Positions 26,440 to 38,480 of a DNA stretch of 64,000 bases are shown here, piece after piece. The translations under genes and the position numbers were made by a program. Source of the stretch: Solea solea (taxonomy: Eukaryota; Chordata; Actinopteri; Pleuronectiformes; Soleidae). The notes under the pieces were generated by a model. It ran no database searches, was not told the origin of the DNA, and was given only the letters and a program-made list of their open reading frames with translations. The stretch spans positions 12,191,254 through 12,255,253 of the forward strand of contig NC_081137.1 of the NCBI RefSeq assembly GCF_958295425.1, read 5' to 3'. How positions within the stretch are numbered: the stretch's first letter is position 1; each line of letters opens with the position of its first letter.

Positions 26440-26640
26440 CTAAACATGGTAAATTATTTGTTTTGTATACCACTTCTCGTCTTGGTGACCAATCAAAGCT
26501 GCTTTACACTACAATTTTACCATTCACCCATTCACACCCATTCACTCATACAGCACATCTATGTGCAGCACATCGAACCCACAACATTCAAGTTGAAAGA
26601 CAACTCGCTCTGCCACTGAGCTACCGTTGCATAAACATAA
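26440..26640 (-). mobile_element. tRNA-derived SINE-like element, inverted copy
   Basis: On the minus strand: GGTAGCTCAGTGGCAGAG (A box), TGTGGGTTCGATG (B box), then the ATTCACCC-type tail and CTTGGTGACC. Same family as 25954-26200, opposite orientation, 250 bases away. Confidence 0.75.
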
Positions 26641-28329
26641 AGAGTATGTTAATGTTTTAAATCACAGCACACTACAGTATTTATTTTTACACAAAAAAAA
26701 ACCTTGCTTCATCCCTACGATCGGGTTTTACGTCTACAAAATTGCACAGTAATTAAAACCTACATGTCTTTATTTCTTAGCCAGTAGCCCTATTTTATTC
26801 ACATTAGCACAACATTGTGTGAAGCTTAGATATTAACGCTTTGTACGGGAGATTTTTATTATTTTATTTTGCTAATGTTAATATAGTCTTTCTTTGGAGA
26901 ACAAGTGAGAACCACTGCTGGAATAAACAGTTACAGTAGGATAAAATGAGAAGAGTCCAGCAGGCAGTGGAAACAAACACCATATTTAGTTGGTGGTTAT
27001 TTCAAACAGACTAACAAACAGATATTGTTGTGATGAGTTTCTTTTTTACTTCTCTGTCAAATTTGAATAAATGTGTAAAATGGAGGCAATTGAGCAAATC
27101 TTTGCTTGGTAAAAGACACTTGAATTCAGTAAATGCATTACAAGTGTACTTTTTTATTTTCTGTTTTTGAAAGTTGCCAGCAGATGTGTAGGCTTTTTTC
27201 CATGGTGGCAATAATGTTTTTCTTGTCAGATGTGTAGACAAAACTTTGCCATGATATTGGTTTAAATGAGGCACATGGGAATTCATAAAAATACACCTAA
27301 TTTAACTTTGAAGTGTGTTTTGCCGGAGTGCATTCAGGCTTTTCAACTTTGTACAGACATAAAGTCAAATGTGTCCAACCTAGTTTGTGTGGCGGAGCTG
27401 AAATAGCATGTGATGTTGATTTTTGCAGTGCAAGGTGTGAGAACTTGAAGTCATTTTACTCTCATCTGACTATCGTCTCGGAGAAGTCTGCGACAGTGAA
27501 TACCCATGCACATCTCTCCATGTTAATTCAACTGACTCATGACACCACGTTAAGACATTTGTTTTAAGCATTGATCAGATATTTTTCTTGTAAATTCCTG
27601 AGATATTTGATATAGTTTGTTGCTGAATTAGGGTGTTAAACCCTAGAATGAGGAGATGAACCGTTCCCCCCCTTTTTTATAACTGTCTGCTCACCAAGAT
27701 GAAGAAATGTACTACTGTGTGATTTCCCTGAAAAAATGTCTGTACTAAAAATTAAAGATGTTCTCAACAAAGACCTTACATTCCGAAAAGTAGGACATAA
27801 CTACCAATTAGCAGTTATCTAATATAAGTAAAAAGTTTCATTCATGGTCTCAATCACAAGTTTCAGCTCTTCAATGGAACACTATGTTGATTTTGTAAAT
27901 TATGTTCCAATTTAGGGGAAACTAGACAATAAAGTTAGACACATAGTGAGAATCAAGTTGATTGACAGATAGCATCATTTAAAAGGTGCCTGGTTGCAGG
28001 TATTGTGTGAGTAATTAGTCAATTTATTTGTATAAAAAAAAGATTATTTAATGCCTTTGTTTCTGGCAGGCAATATTTGGCGGTTTTTATGCTGGTAAGT
28101 AGTGTGCAGTATTCATATTGACACTGCAGTGTTTATAAATAAACATTTTATTTGATCCCTATCTCTCATAACTATTTATTGTTTCTCTTTGCATAGTTTT
28201 ATGGCAGGTGTCTGTAGCCCACAGAACAAGATTTCTCATTTCAATTGCATTAAAAATGGATTTGTTAGATATTCAAACCTTTTTTTTAAAACAATAAAAA
28301 AAATAAAAGTAAAGTAACCCCAAAGCAAA
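26641..28329. other. Gene-free stretch
   Basis: No gene or named repeat was recognised; AT-rich with scattered short open frames. Confidence 0.5.
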
Positions 28330-28376
28330 ATGACTGTAAATTGAATAATGACAGAAATGAACTGCATTTAATATTG

Positions 28377-28440
28377 ACTGTAATAGATTTAATAAATGTT
28401 TAATATTTACTGTAATAGATTTAATAAATGTTTAATATTT
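28377..28440. repeat. Tandem duplication of a 32-bp AT-rich unit
   Basis: Two exact copies of ACTGTAATAGATTTAATAAA plus TGTTTAATATTT (28377-28408 and 28409-28440). It lies inside an ACAGTA/TACTGTA-rich repeat region (28330-28630). Confidence 0.85.
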
Positions 28441-28630
28441 ACTGAAGGAAAAATATTCATCAGTATGAATACTGTAAAATACTATAGATTTCTGGTTTCT
28501 CTGCTGTCTGTAATTTACTATCAATGGAAAAAAATATATACTGTAGTTTAATGAGCTGCAAGTTTTTTTACAGTATAAATAAGGTAAAACCTTATTTTCA
28601 GTTACAGAATATGGTAAAAGTATGGCAAAG

Positions 28631-29870
28631 TCAAAGCTTTGCAATAACAATGGACGATGTGTATGTGACAAAACAGGATGCATTTCAACATTTTTATTTG
28701 ATCATGACCAATTTTCACAAACGTTATTACACTGCCTTTAGTAAAACTAATTATCAAGCTTTTATTTTGGAAATGACATAGTTTTTACTCTTATATTATC
28801 TCCTCACTGGCATTTCATTTAGTAGTATACTATTCTGTTGTATTAAAGACTTATTACCACTGTACATCGTACACATGTGCTTACCACTGTAACAAATTTT
28901 AAAATATTAATATAAAAAAATATATATTCAGCTTACATACTTGACAAATAATCAACATTTTGAGAGTGAAATAAAGACTTGTGTCAGTGTATTACACTGT
29001 ACACATTATTGATTGAAACATGACAGTGAGAAGGAAATAAAAGTTGAATTTGCATTAGAAATTTTATTTTTGTAGTTTTTGTAGTGAGTATTCGTAGTAT
29101 TTGAAGTAAATATTTACTATAGTTACCGCGGTGACGGATCACAGTGCATGCATACTAGACAGGAGAACAACTAAACGGTTCGCTGAACTTGGAAGTGTAA
29201 ATGTATCATCATTTACTTGACTTTGCATCTCTTTGTTTTAAAAAACAACCGGGTTTGATTTATTGAGGGGATTAACGTCGTCTTATCTGTCCTGGTCTCT
29301 GGGCTGTTGTGTTGGAACCAAGTTATGAATAGCAACATTATTGATGAAGTGTCAAATGTGCAGCGTTTCTGGCAGATGGTCCCTTGAACTTGATAAGATG
29401 CTTGAGGCTCGGGGCCATGTTCCATTTAGAGGATAAGAGTGCAACACCACTATTTTACAGCGAGCACTTGTTGTTCATTACTGTACACTGTTTGTTGTAT
29501 CATCAAATTAAATCCACATTTCACGTGTGAAAGGAGAAATGTGCTGGTATTGAAGTGAGCCAAGCATCTTAAGTATCTTTTTCTTTTCTTTTTTTTTTGC
29601 ATGTGTTCAATCACGATAAGTGCTTTATATTGATTCATCCCCCCGCCACTCCTCCCCTTAGGTCTACAGAGAAGGTAGACCTCTTCTTATCATGCTTCAC
29701 CTTGGTAACGACCATTTGCATTTTGCTTGTTGACACAAGTTACGCCTTGACTGTTAGTAGCAAGGAACAGACACAATAGCTTTCACTTGGTGTCAACCTT
29801 GAATGTGGCAGATTCTGTACAGTAACATGTTGTAACACCTCATGTTAAGAATATATATCTAATAATACCA
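28631..29870. other. Gene-free stretch
   Basis: No supported gene. 29140-29420 is less AT-rich and non-repetitive and may be regulatory; nothing else is recognisable. Confidence 0.45.
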
Positions 29871-29879
29871 AAGACTAAC

Positions 29880-30235
29880 CGAGGGTTTTTTCCATATACA
29901 TACAATATATACAGAGGGTATAAGAATGTGCAATATACAGTGTCTTATAGGCAATCTGATAGAAAATAAAACATTTTGACCAACTATATAAACACACACA
30001 CCTGAGCAAAAAGTTCTCACAATGTTTGAAATCGGATTGGATTTGTGAAATACATCACAGTTCAAAGTTCACATGGCTCGTTTATACGTACCAAAAAGAA
30101 AAGAAAAATGGTCTATTTTGTAACAATTATCGCTTGTCTATATACTTTATATAGACTAAAAATGTGATATAAAATGAATCATAACTTTGACTCAACAAGA
30201 CATAAGAAGAAATATGTACCATACTCCCATACTTA
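29880..30235 (-). repeat. Unnamed 350-bp repeat, copy 1 (inverted relative to copy 2)
   Basis: The minus strand matches 31945-32320 in order: CTTATGTCTTGTTGAG, ATCACATTTTTAGTC, TATAAACGAGCC, GTGAACTTTGAACTGTGA, CAGATTGCCTA and TCTTATACCCTCTGTA. Divergence is moderate, by eye about a quarter of positions. Confidence 0.7.
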
Positions 30236-30399
30236 TGAAAAGATGAAATAAATAGATAAAAAATAATGAATAAATATTGATCAGTGTTTTTATCGTCATA
30301 TGTTTTACACAAACCACAAATATTCAGTTTAAGTGACTATTAATAAAGTTGGAAATTCATTCAGTAAAAAAAAAAACAATTGATGAATGAATTAAACTT

Positions 30400-30560
30400 C
30401 TTTTTTAATTGCAGCCTTTGCCATATGCTAATTTGCATTTTTCAAATTGTCATTTGAATTAGAAAACAATGAATTGTCTTGCCCTAATCAAGTTAAAATG
30501 AAGTCACAGTTATGGTTCGGCATTTAATTATGATGGTTACAGTCAGTGACTGCATGTGAA
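30400..30560. promoter_or_regulatory. Candidate regulatory element with palindromic octamer
   Basis: ATGCTAATTTGCAT (30425-30438) holds two opposed POU-like half sites including a consensus ATTTGCAT octamer. CAAATTGTCATTTGAATT follows. Non-repetitive context. Confidence 0.3.
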
Positions 30561-31330
30561 TGCATTAACTCACAAAGATAGACATGTTTCTGAGTGAGAG
30601 AGAGTTAGGGAGAGAGACACAGACCGTCTTAGGCTCTCACAACGTGACATTAGGACGTGCACTTGATGTATGAGATTTACGAGTTGCACTCATCCGTCGC
30701 TGATATTTAGCATTGAGTCTAAATGTTAAATACGAATAGGAAATATGACTAATTTGGATCGAGGGCTGTTGTGAAGAAGTGAATGATAATCTCATCAAGA
30801 GCCTGTAGATAATCCTCACTTCTAGAAAAATCCAAGGCCCTGGGTTTTGAGCTGCTGTCAAATCACAAGCAGGAGGTTTTTGCCAAAGTGTGAAAAAGTT
30901 TGATATGGACTTGAAGAACTTGCTGCATGTTTACATATATTCTTATTCATGTTGACGGTCAATGAAATATTTGCCCCGATGAAGGCTTCGGCTTTTTGAA
31001 AATAGACTCAATTGCAATGAAATATTTAAGTCTTTTTAAATCTCTCATCCTCTCTACTGCCTCTTTTTTTTTTTTTTTACTTGACTATACTTTTACAAAC
31101 ATACATTTTAAGCAGCATATAAATAGACAGTCACATGCCATATGTTGTATCAATGCTTTTAAAACTTTATAGATACTTTTTGCTTAGTAAATAAAAAAAA
31201 CAGCTCTGGATCGGTAATCGAAATACAGTGATGCACAGTAAACAGATTGGATTTACCAGTAAATGTCATCATTTTACAACTTTACAATGTACCTCTAAAT
31301 AAAAAAAAAAAAAAAAAAATCAAAGGCTGA

Positions 31331-31495
31331 AGGCCCTGGTATACATCCTTGTCCAAGTCCAAAGAAGAAGAGAACAATGCTACAGCTCCCTTGGACATGT
31401 CTGGTTCAAGCAACTCACAGCTGAAAGGTCCATTGGGCAGGGGAGTCAGGCAGTCAGCCGGTTTGAGGGTCACCAGGTCAGGGCTCAGATGACTA
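31331..31495. mobile_element. Second, truncated copy of the 411-807 MITE (inverted)
   Basis: Starts AGGCCCTGGTATACATCC. Its minus strand matches the middle of the first copy over blocks such as GACTCCCCTGCC, GGACCTTTCAGCTGTGAG and GAACCAGACATGTCC. Compared with the first copy it is internally shortened, and its far terminal repeat is missing. Confidence 0.6.
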
Positions 31496-31822
31496 TCCTT
31501 GGTGTTGTCGAAATGTTTTTTTTTTCCTCCCTGAGAGCAAGAGTTAGTATCAACAAATCCTCAAATACTCTACACTTGGTTGACCTGTTCACAAGTATTT
31601 GCACCTCCTCCTGTCCACTGTCTTTAAGTCAGTCTTCAGTGTGAAGGTTCTCAGTCATCCATGTCATAGACATCTTCTGTAGTTATAGCTGTTGGTGAGT
31701 GGACACATAAAAGCTCTGCCACTTCATTTCAAATTCCTACAGTTCTTTGTGCATTGAGCACCTGCTTCAAAATGTGAAATGTCCACTCAAGATGGCAGCC
31801 ACTGGGAATCAAGTTCCTGGTG

Positions 31823-32320
31823 TTAACCCTTAGTGCTCACGGGGCACAAATCTGTGCCGCCAGCGCACCTATGGTAATTTGCCGTGGGAATTATACACAA
31901 CACAACATGTGGACATCCTTGGGGGGGTGTTTGTAGGTCACATGTTCATGCCTTTTTTTCATCGTCTTATGTGTTGTTGAGACAAAGTCATGACTCAGTT
32001 CACGTACATCACATTTTTAGTCGTGATATTAAGTAGCAATAATTGTGCAGACGTCACAAAATATACCGTTTTCATTTATTTTTGTTCATATAAACGAGCC
32101 ACGTGAACTTTGAACTGTGACGTGTTTCCGAATTGCACAAATTCAATACGATTTTAAACATTTTGAGTACTTTTGGATCAGGTGTGTCTATATAGTTGGT
32201 GGATTTTTCTTTTTTCCATCAGATTGCCTAGGTTGTGCAACAACACTGTATAGTGCACACTTTATATTCTTATACCCTCTGTACATACTGTACGTTTAAA
32301 CATATGGAGAAAAGCAGCCA
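31823..32320 (+). repeat. Unnamed repeat, copy 2, possibly a piggyBac-like MITE
   Basis: Begins TTAACCCTTAGTGCTCACGG, i.e. a TTAA followed by CCCT as in piggyBac-type ends. From about 31945 to 32320 it is homologous to the inverted copy at 29880-30235. The other terminus could not be identified. Confidence 0.55.
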
Positions 32321-33784
32321 AAAGGCTCTGTGTTCTACAAATAAAAGGCGTATTTTAAGGCTATTAATCCAAACAATATACTTTTCTTAGGCAATTTTTC
32401 ACTTATACACACATAGTTTTGGGTTCTATGTTGAATTCCTGCCAATACATATTGCACACTGGACCTTAACTGTAAACCTGTGGTTTATGTTTTCATAAAA
32501 GAAAATATAGAAAATGAATTGCATGATGAAAAGCATTATCATAGCTCATGTATTTAACATATACATTTGTGACAGCTAATTACTATGTATCTTTTTTTTT
32601 GGTCACTGTAACGCTATGAAGTCTATCACATGTCCTGATATCCACCTCAACATCTCTTCCTTGTGTAGAGAAAATCCTGCAGTGTGTCATCCAGCTGAGA
32701 GGGTCATTGCTTGCCAGTTGCTCTCCACTGAGCAGGCGTCCTGATGCTAAGAGCAAAGAGGAGGGCAGGGAGGATTGCCTCCGACTCTGCCCACCCAGGC
32801 AATCAACTGTTGGAGGATTTGTGGCTCAGCCTGCCCGCTTCTGCAGCCTCTTCCCAATACCTGTCCGCCTACTCAGCTCGCCCTCCAACCTGAACTACAT
32901 CTCTCAACTGACTGCCTCCACACAAGCCACAACATGCTGAATGAGCTTTGTCGCTTATCCACTTACACAACGCTGTACTGCTCTACAACACTGTGTGTCA
33001 CCTTTCCAAAAAACAACCACATTTGCATAAGTTTATAAAAGCAATTGGTACTATTATCCACTATTATTATATTTATTTTGTCTTGTCTTAATGTGTCATC
33101 AGTCCAGTGAGTTGTTTTTATGTCTGTATACTCAAAGCACTGTCACTTAACCCTTCACTAAAAACAACCATCAAGCTCTAATATGTTCATGGGGATTTAT
33201 TTTAACCCTTTAACACCTAAGCCTGAAAATGTCTTTCTGGACTTTTAGACTTTATTTCAACCATAAAAGAGCCAGAAAATGCCCTGTGAGTAAGTGTGTT
33301 TGCCAATTTTTCCAGACTAACTTTCAATATCAGGCAGTTATTTACAATTTGCTGCGTGTTAAAACAGTGTATTAACAATTTAAAATGAAGAAAACAAAAG
33401 TTTTTATTTAGAATAAATACTGTAATTGTAGATTTTGCTTGTTAAAATATAAAATATGAACCATATAACACATTTAAAATAACATCTGTTTGAGTCTTAG
33501 TCTCAATGTCCAGAAACTAACAACATAACAACCAACTCTCTCCTCTGGTGACAATTGTATATTGCTGATTCGCCGGCTTCCTGCAACAGCGTGAGTGGAA
33601 TTACTGTTACAACCACACGTTGACAGCACAAATTGTTGCGTAATTATGGTAATGCAGAGTGCGCTTGCACAAACGTGTCGTCTGCGACAAACACCACACT
33701 ATGAGTGTGTTGTTTGTGTATTGAGTGCACACTACAGAAGCACTCGCAAACGTTTAACAAGTGAATTCTACTGCTTCACCAGTT
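32321..33784. other. Gene-free stretch with a TTAACCCTTT-starting repeat-like block
   Basis: Near 33203, TTAACCCTTTAACACC with AAAATGTCTTTCTGGAC looks like one end of a short dispersed repeat; its other end is not clear. No gene is supported; the open frame at 32707-32940 has no recognisable domain. Confidence 0.4.
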
Positions 33785-33875
33785 TGATGGGATAAACACT
33801 TTCTTGTCCCCTGCTCTGCTGCTGTATACACACAAACGCTCCTTCAGCCAGGTCTGATACAAATATTCTTACATC
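33785..33875 (-). repeat. Unnamed short repeat, copy 2 (TATACAGCAGCAG family)
   Basis: Minus strand: GGAGCGTTTGTGTGTATACA, then GCAGCAGAGCAGGGGACAAG, with AGAAAGTGTTTATCCC. It shares core and flanks with 38340-38480. Confidence 0.65.
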
Positions 33876-34344
33876 ATTTATGTACATGAGCAAATAGAGG
33901 CAGAATATTAACATTAACCAGAAACGTTTCAATTATGACGAAGGTAAGTTACAGGTATAAATAACCAAATGAATGGTGGCTCAGTTCCATTTAGCTTCCT
34001 CATTTTCAGGATTGAAATCTGGATTGAAGAGGACAAAGCCCGAGAACTGTTTTAGCTGCCACTGATCATTGGTCATCTGCTGTTTCCAACAATGGCACAC
34101 TGTTGTTAAACTCGGTGCCTCCTCAGTGTTACTTCTGATATTCAAGCTCAGCAGAGTGCATTTGTGTTTCCCAGGTTATGTGATTCATTCAAAAGAATGA
34201 AATCCTTGTGTCAGCTTTTACCGGAAGTCCATGCTGTAAGTGTGCATTTTGTAACACAGTGGTGGAGGAGTTTTATTATCGTTTTATTCACAGACACTTC
34301 AGGAAACAAAGTCCTGCTGACAACTGGCATTGAAAACTCTCCCG

Positions 34345-34440
34345 GGGCCGGCGGGTTTGGCCCAGTGGTAGACGATGCTGATTGATGAATAAAAGGTTGC
34401 TGTTTTGATTCCTGGTTGCATGAACCTGTAGCTTTACAAC
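34345..34440 (+). mobile_element. Possible SINE head
   Basis: GGGTTTGGCCCAGTGGTAGA resembles a pol III A box and GGTTGCTGTTTTGATTCC a degraded B box. The body beyond is not recognised. Confidence 0.35.
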
Positions 34441-34540
34441 ACTGAGAACTACAGGTTCCCTGATACTGAACTTCTATTACAGAGCAACACCTTTAAGTCC
34501 CTTTGAACACATCACTGAAGCCAAACGTGCTCTGGCACCA

Positions 34541-34573
34541 CTGCTGCTGCTGCTCCTGCTGCTGCTGCTGCTA
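34541..34573. repeat. (CTG)n trinucleotide repeat
   Basis: CTG repeats with one CTC interruption, about 11 units. Confidence 0.9.
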
Positions 34574-36558
34574 CAGAGACAGCACTGACCTTTTCAATTA
34601 AAACAAAAGGGTTGTTTGTGTGTCTGTTGGTATCTACAACTGATGTTCCTATTACTCAGAGTAGATTAGATCACGCAATGTTCATCAAGGCCTACGTTTG
34701 AGAAATATAATGTGGCTTTGAGCCATGTGCCATTTCCTGGTGCAAATTAAACAGCAAAGGCCGATAATTCATTAAGTCATTAGTATATGCACCTGCAGGC
34801 TTTAAACAAAAAATTTGACACAAATTTAGATATGAATCCATTTTGGCACGTTTTTGACACTGAGAGATTTGAGACAATTTTTATGAAAATTTAAGAAAAT
34901 AAAAAAAACTACAGGTACTGTATGTCATATATAAGAACGTACACCTTGTATTTACAGTATCAAATATAAACATGAGTGATATTGAGAAGTGTCAGCTGCC
35001 AGTGGGCATTTAATGTTTGATTATTACTAGTTAAAATGTGAAGCTGCTATGGCATATACAACAAGGATAAATGCACTTATATTAATTATGTTGGCATGCA
35101 GCTGCAAAAAGAAAAAGAAAATAATGATTTTTTTTTACTTCCCCCCATACGACTCACCTCTCAATGTGCTGTCTAAATTACTTATGCTGACAAATTCATC
35201 ACATGTTGTGCAATCTATCTATTTTTAATTACAGAATGTGTTAGCCGAGTAACAATAGTCGTAAGTAAACATTAATATTGTGCCAAAAAAGAACCCCAAA
35301 ATAAGATTGCTTCATTATGAGCCCATCTTGCCACGTTCTGTAAAAATGAAAAGATTAGATCAATGCTGACCTCTACAGGTGTGATTTTGCATTGCTAGTT
35401 ATCACTTTAAATTCTGGATCACATTAGTAAACCCTTTCCAAAAACAACCAAAAACAGCAGTAACCATATTTAGCATACTAAAAAATAAAATCTACTTTAG
35501 TGTTTAATGTTCTTTTATAGGGATTTATATGTAGATAGGATGACAGTGGCCTATTATACATTACTGACTCAAACAATGAGCATGAGGGTGTGTAAGCAGA
35601 GCAGAGCAGAGCATAGCATAGCAGAGCAGGCTTGCTGGGGCACTGATAGATAATGAAATGTCTCAGTGGAGCCAAAATGCAGTGGCAGAGCAACAGGGAG
35701 GCAGACGGCTAAAGCAAATAACTGGGCTCTCCTCTCTGCCTTCACTGACAAACAGCCACAAGCCTCACTGAACTGGAGAAAATAGAGCGGTGGAGGAGAG
35801 ACATGGTGGCGACGGAGCACAAAGTGGAGATGACAGCCTTTAGGACACAAGTGACAGCAATTCAGGGTAAACTGAGTACAAGTGAGTGTCAGGCAAACGG
35901 GGGAAGACTCGCTGCTGCAACAACTATTAATGGCGACTGGCACATGAGTGAAAGAGAGACACAGGGGTCTCGTTCACCAGGTCGTCTGCACTCGCAGCCG
36001 AATGGTCAGCTGAGAAGTATATAATGATGTTTCACTGCACACATTCTCTAAACTGCACTTATTTTGGGAAAAAAGTTGACAGACTGTGCTCGTATTACTG
36101 CAAAACTTCTACAATAAAGTCCACAGGAGCAGTGTCAGTCGCAGATCTGAGTCATGTTCATGAGGACATGTTTAATGTGATACACAGGACACTATAAACA
36201 CGTGGAATGACAGAAATGGACACTTTCTTCTCCCGTTATACACCTTTTAGAATGATCTTAATCCACAGACACACTCCATGTTGACATTTCATCTTCACCT
36301 GTCTTCTCCCTGTGGCTTTATTGATTGCTAAATAAATTCAAAATCTCTACCTCTGTGATTATATAAACAACCTCATCAAATCCATCCATCATCACAACCT
36401 AGAAAATCAACCAGCACGTACATAAAGTCATCAGGAAGCGCCAGCTGGAGGAGAGCGTTTGAGTGGTTGCCACGGAGACGGACACAATCTCCCCCGTCGA
36501 CTTTGCCTCGTCCAGTTTTGTCAAGACAACTATTATCAAACTCTTAAATACAAACTAG
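34574..36558. other. Gene-free stretch with pentanucleotide repeat
   Basis: A GCAGA/GCATA pentanucleotide tract lies at 35596-35629. The open frames on either side (35569-35943, 35803-36024) overlap on opposite strands and show no domain. No gene is supported. Confidence 0.5.
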
Positions 36559-37560
36559 CAGTGGCGAACCGTGAGCACTACAGCTGGGCCTTCACCTCAG
36601 CCATCATTGCCGAGAAAATAAACCATCGCGGGAAAAAAGCAACAGTATGACGAACTGAACGCGTTAAACAACTGCAATTATTTAATTAACGATGACAAGG
36701 ATGTAAACAAACAGACCATAACATCAATAACATTCCCCGCAACAAGATACATTCTCACCATTATGGCTACATAGTTGAAATTAAATAAACATACTCAGTG
36801 CAAACATAGCCAAAATCTAGAAATATAAAATGAGGTCACCCCGTGACGCTGCTGACAACCGACACCGAGGCTCATTTCATCACCATGGACAGCGCTATGA
36901 AATCACGGCGCACAACAAACCACACATTGACACTAAATTCATGAGCATCCTCAAACTACAATACAATTTCAAATGCACAAGCTGTGTAATACAAAGACTA
37001 TTTGTTAAGATTCAATGAAGTGCGTTGCGCGCGTCAGCCCTATTTTTCCTTTTCCCTAATAGGAGTGTCAATACTCAATGCTCAATACAGTACCCAGAAC
37101 TTTTCAAACCACACTTAAGCTATGGTTAGGCCTACCTTACATCCATTCGTCGGTCTTTCCTTGTGAAGTGGGCGATGGCAGCGTAGTAAAGCTTGTCCTT
37201 TGACTTGAGCTCCAAAAGAAGTCCTTTCTCTATGGACATCGGTACCAAAGGCGATCCTGTCCGGTCCTGTTTCTGGCGTGCGTCTTGATTGGTTTCAGAG
37301 GTGGACACGGGGATGGTCAGCACCAGGCAGGTGAGGGGATACAGCTGCGGCATGCTCTCAGTCAGCTCGTTAAGTGTCAGAAAGTGCAGCAGGTCTGATG
37401 GGCTCCTTGCCTCAAAGTTTGCCAAAGTTTGTGCATGACCGTCAGTTCAATCTTGAGTCTGCGGCGGAAGTCAAAGTGCAGCCCGTAGCTTTCACTGTGC
37501 AACTTCCGGTCGGCTTTGCGCACGTCTCCAACTAATTTTCGGTCTTGAAATGCTTTTCCA
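36559..37560 (-). mobile_element. Degenerate hAT transposon fragment
   Basis: CAGTGGCGAACCGTG at 36559 is a typical hAT terminal sequence (CAGTGGCG...), here at the 3' side of a minus-strand transposase remnant. The opposite terminal repeat was not found, so the far boundary is open. The CpG-rich 36640-37130 part has no frame. Confidence 0.55.
37132..37530 (-). pseudogene. hAT transposase C-terminal remnant
   Basis: Minus-strand reading gives KADRKLHSESYGLHFDFRRR in one frame. After a frame change it gives ANFEARSPSDLLHFLTLNEL, LVLTIPVSTSETNQ, SIEKGLLLELKSKDKLYYAA and HFTRKDRRMD. This is the hAT dimerisation region found in ZMYM1-like transposases (compare IPVSTASxER, IEKxLLxELxxKDKFYD). The conserved Glu-Arg after PVST is replaced and the frame is broken, so it is non-functional. 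Confidence 0.7.
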
Positions 37561-37689
37561 CCTTCATAAGCTTTTCTTTTAATTTTAGTTCTGGGGTTAG
37601 ACTTCCATTTTTTATTACTTGAAGTTTATATGAACGGCCGCCTTGACAAAGGCGATACTATCAAGCTAGCCACAACATCGCTCTCTCAA

Positions 37690-37960
37690 CCTCTCTCAGT
37701 CTTCTGGGGGGCGTGGTCTGCAGTTAGACCTGCGCTGTTCGGACTTCACGAAGGCATAGGATCGTTTGTTTTTGGCCCGCCCACTTCAAATCAAACCGTG
37801 ATTGGTCAGTTTGCCCATCACTCTCCAAACCAAAACACGTAGCAAGGACTTCTCCGGGATTCGAGAAGTCCTAACCAATGAATGAGCCAGCTAACCGGGC
37901 CTAATAGAGACGGACGATTCTGATTGGATAACATGTTTCAGGACAGTAACCCTTTCATTG
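37690..37960 (-). promoter_or_regulatory. CCAAT/GC-box cluster, probable old transposon promoter
   Basis: GGGGGGCGTGG and CCCGCCCACTTC are GC boxes; GATTGGTCAG, ACCAATGAATG and GATTGGATA are CCAAT boxes. A perfect hairpin AGGACTTCTC/GAGAAGTCCT (37845-37872, 8-base loop) lies between them. The position is upstream of the minus-strand transposase remnant. Confidence 0.4.
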
Positions 37961-38086
37961 CTGATGGGAACTTGACAGTAAACTTAACTTTAGAACATAG
38001 ATGAGAGAAAATGTATTAAATGTATTGTATTAAATTAAATTACTAACATTTTTTAAATACATGTATATAATATATATACCTGTATA

Positions 38087-38092
<6 letters not shown>

Positions 38093-38168
<76 letters not shown>
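38093..38168. repeat. (TA)n microsatellite
   Basis: Starts TGTGTGTATATA and continues as about 30 TA units, ending TATTATATATAT. Confidence 0.9.
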
Positions 38169-38302
38169 TTTGGTCCAGAATTAATGTTGTAGGCGTAGAA
38201 GACCCTGACGTTTCCCCACTGCACGCTGCCTGGTGACATTCCCCGCGTGGCAAACAGGAAGTGATTTGTTTTGTGTCAGACAGACGGAAACAGCAACATA
38301 AA

Positions 38303-38334
38303 GCAAGACGGCTGCAAAGAGACAGCCGTCTTGC
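38303..38334. other. Perfect 12-bp hairpin
   Basis: GCAAGACGGCTG, an 8-base loop, CAGCCGTCTTGC. It lies directly beside the unnamed repeat at 38340 and may be part of it. Confidence 0.75.
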
Positions 38335-38339
38335 CGAGG

Positions 38340-38480
38340 AGAATTCTACTGCATGAAAAAACACTTTGTTGAGATAAATGCTTCTTGTCTCCACCCGCCC
38401 CTGCACTGCTGCTGTATACACACAAATGCTCTCCCCAGTCAGGTGTGATAGTATTACCTGGTACAAATGATGTTACATCA
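38340..38480 (-). repeat. Unnamed short repeat, copy 3 (TATACAGCAGCAG family)
   Basis: Minus strand: TAATACTATCACACCTGAC, then GAGCATTTGTGTGTATACAG and CAGCAGTGCAGGGG, then GACAAGAAGCATTTATC. The AATTCTACTGC end is also shared with the 33.8 kb copy. Confidence 0.65.

Noticed and set aside
35569..36024. Opposite-strand overlapping open frames of 124 and 73 codons
   Set aside because: Neither has a domain, and the pentanucleotide repeat contributes to one; no splice sites of note.
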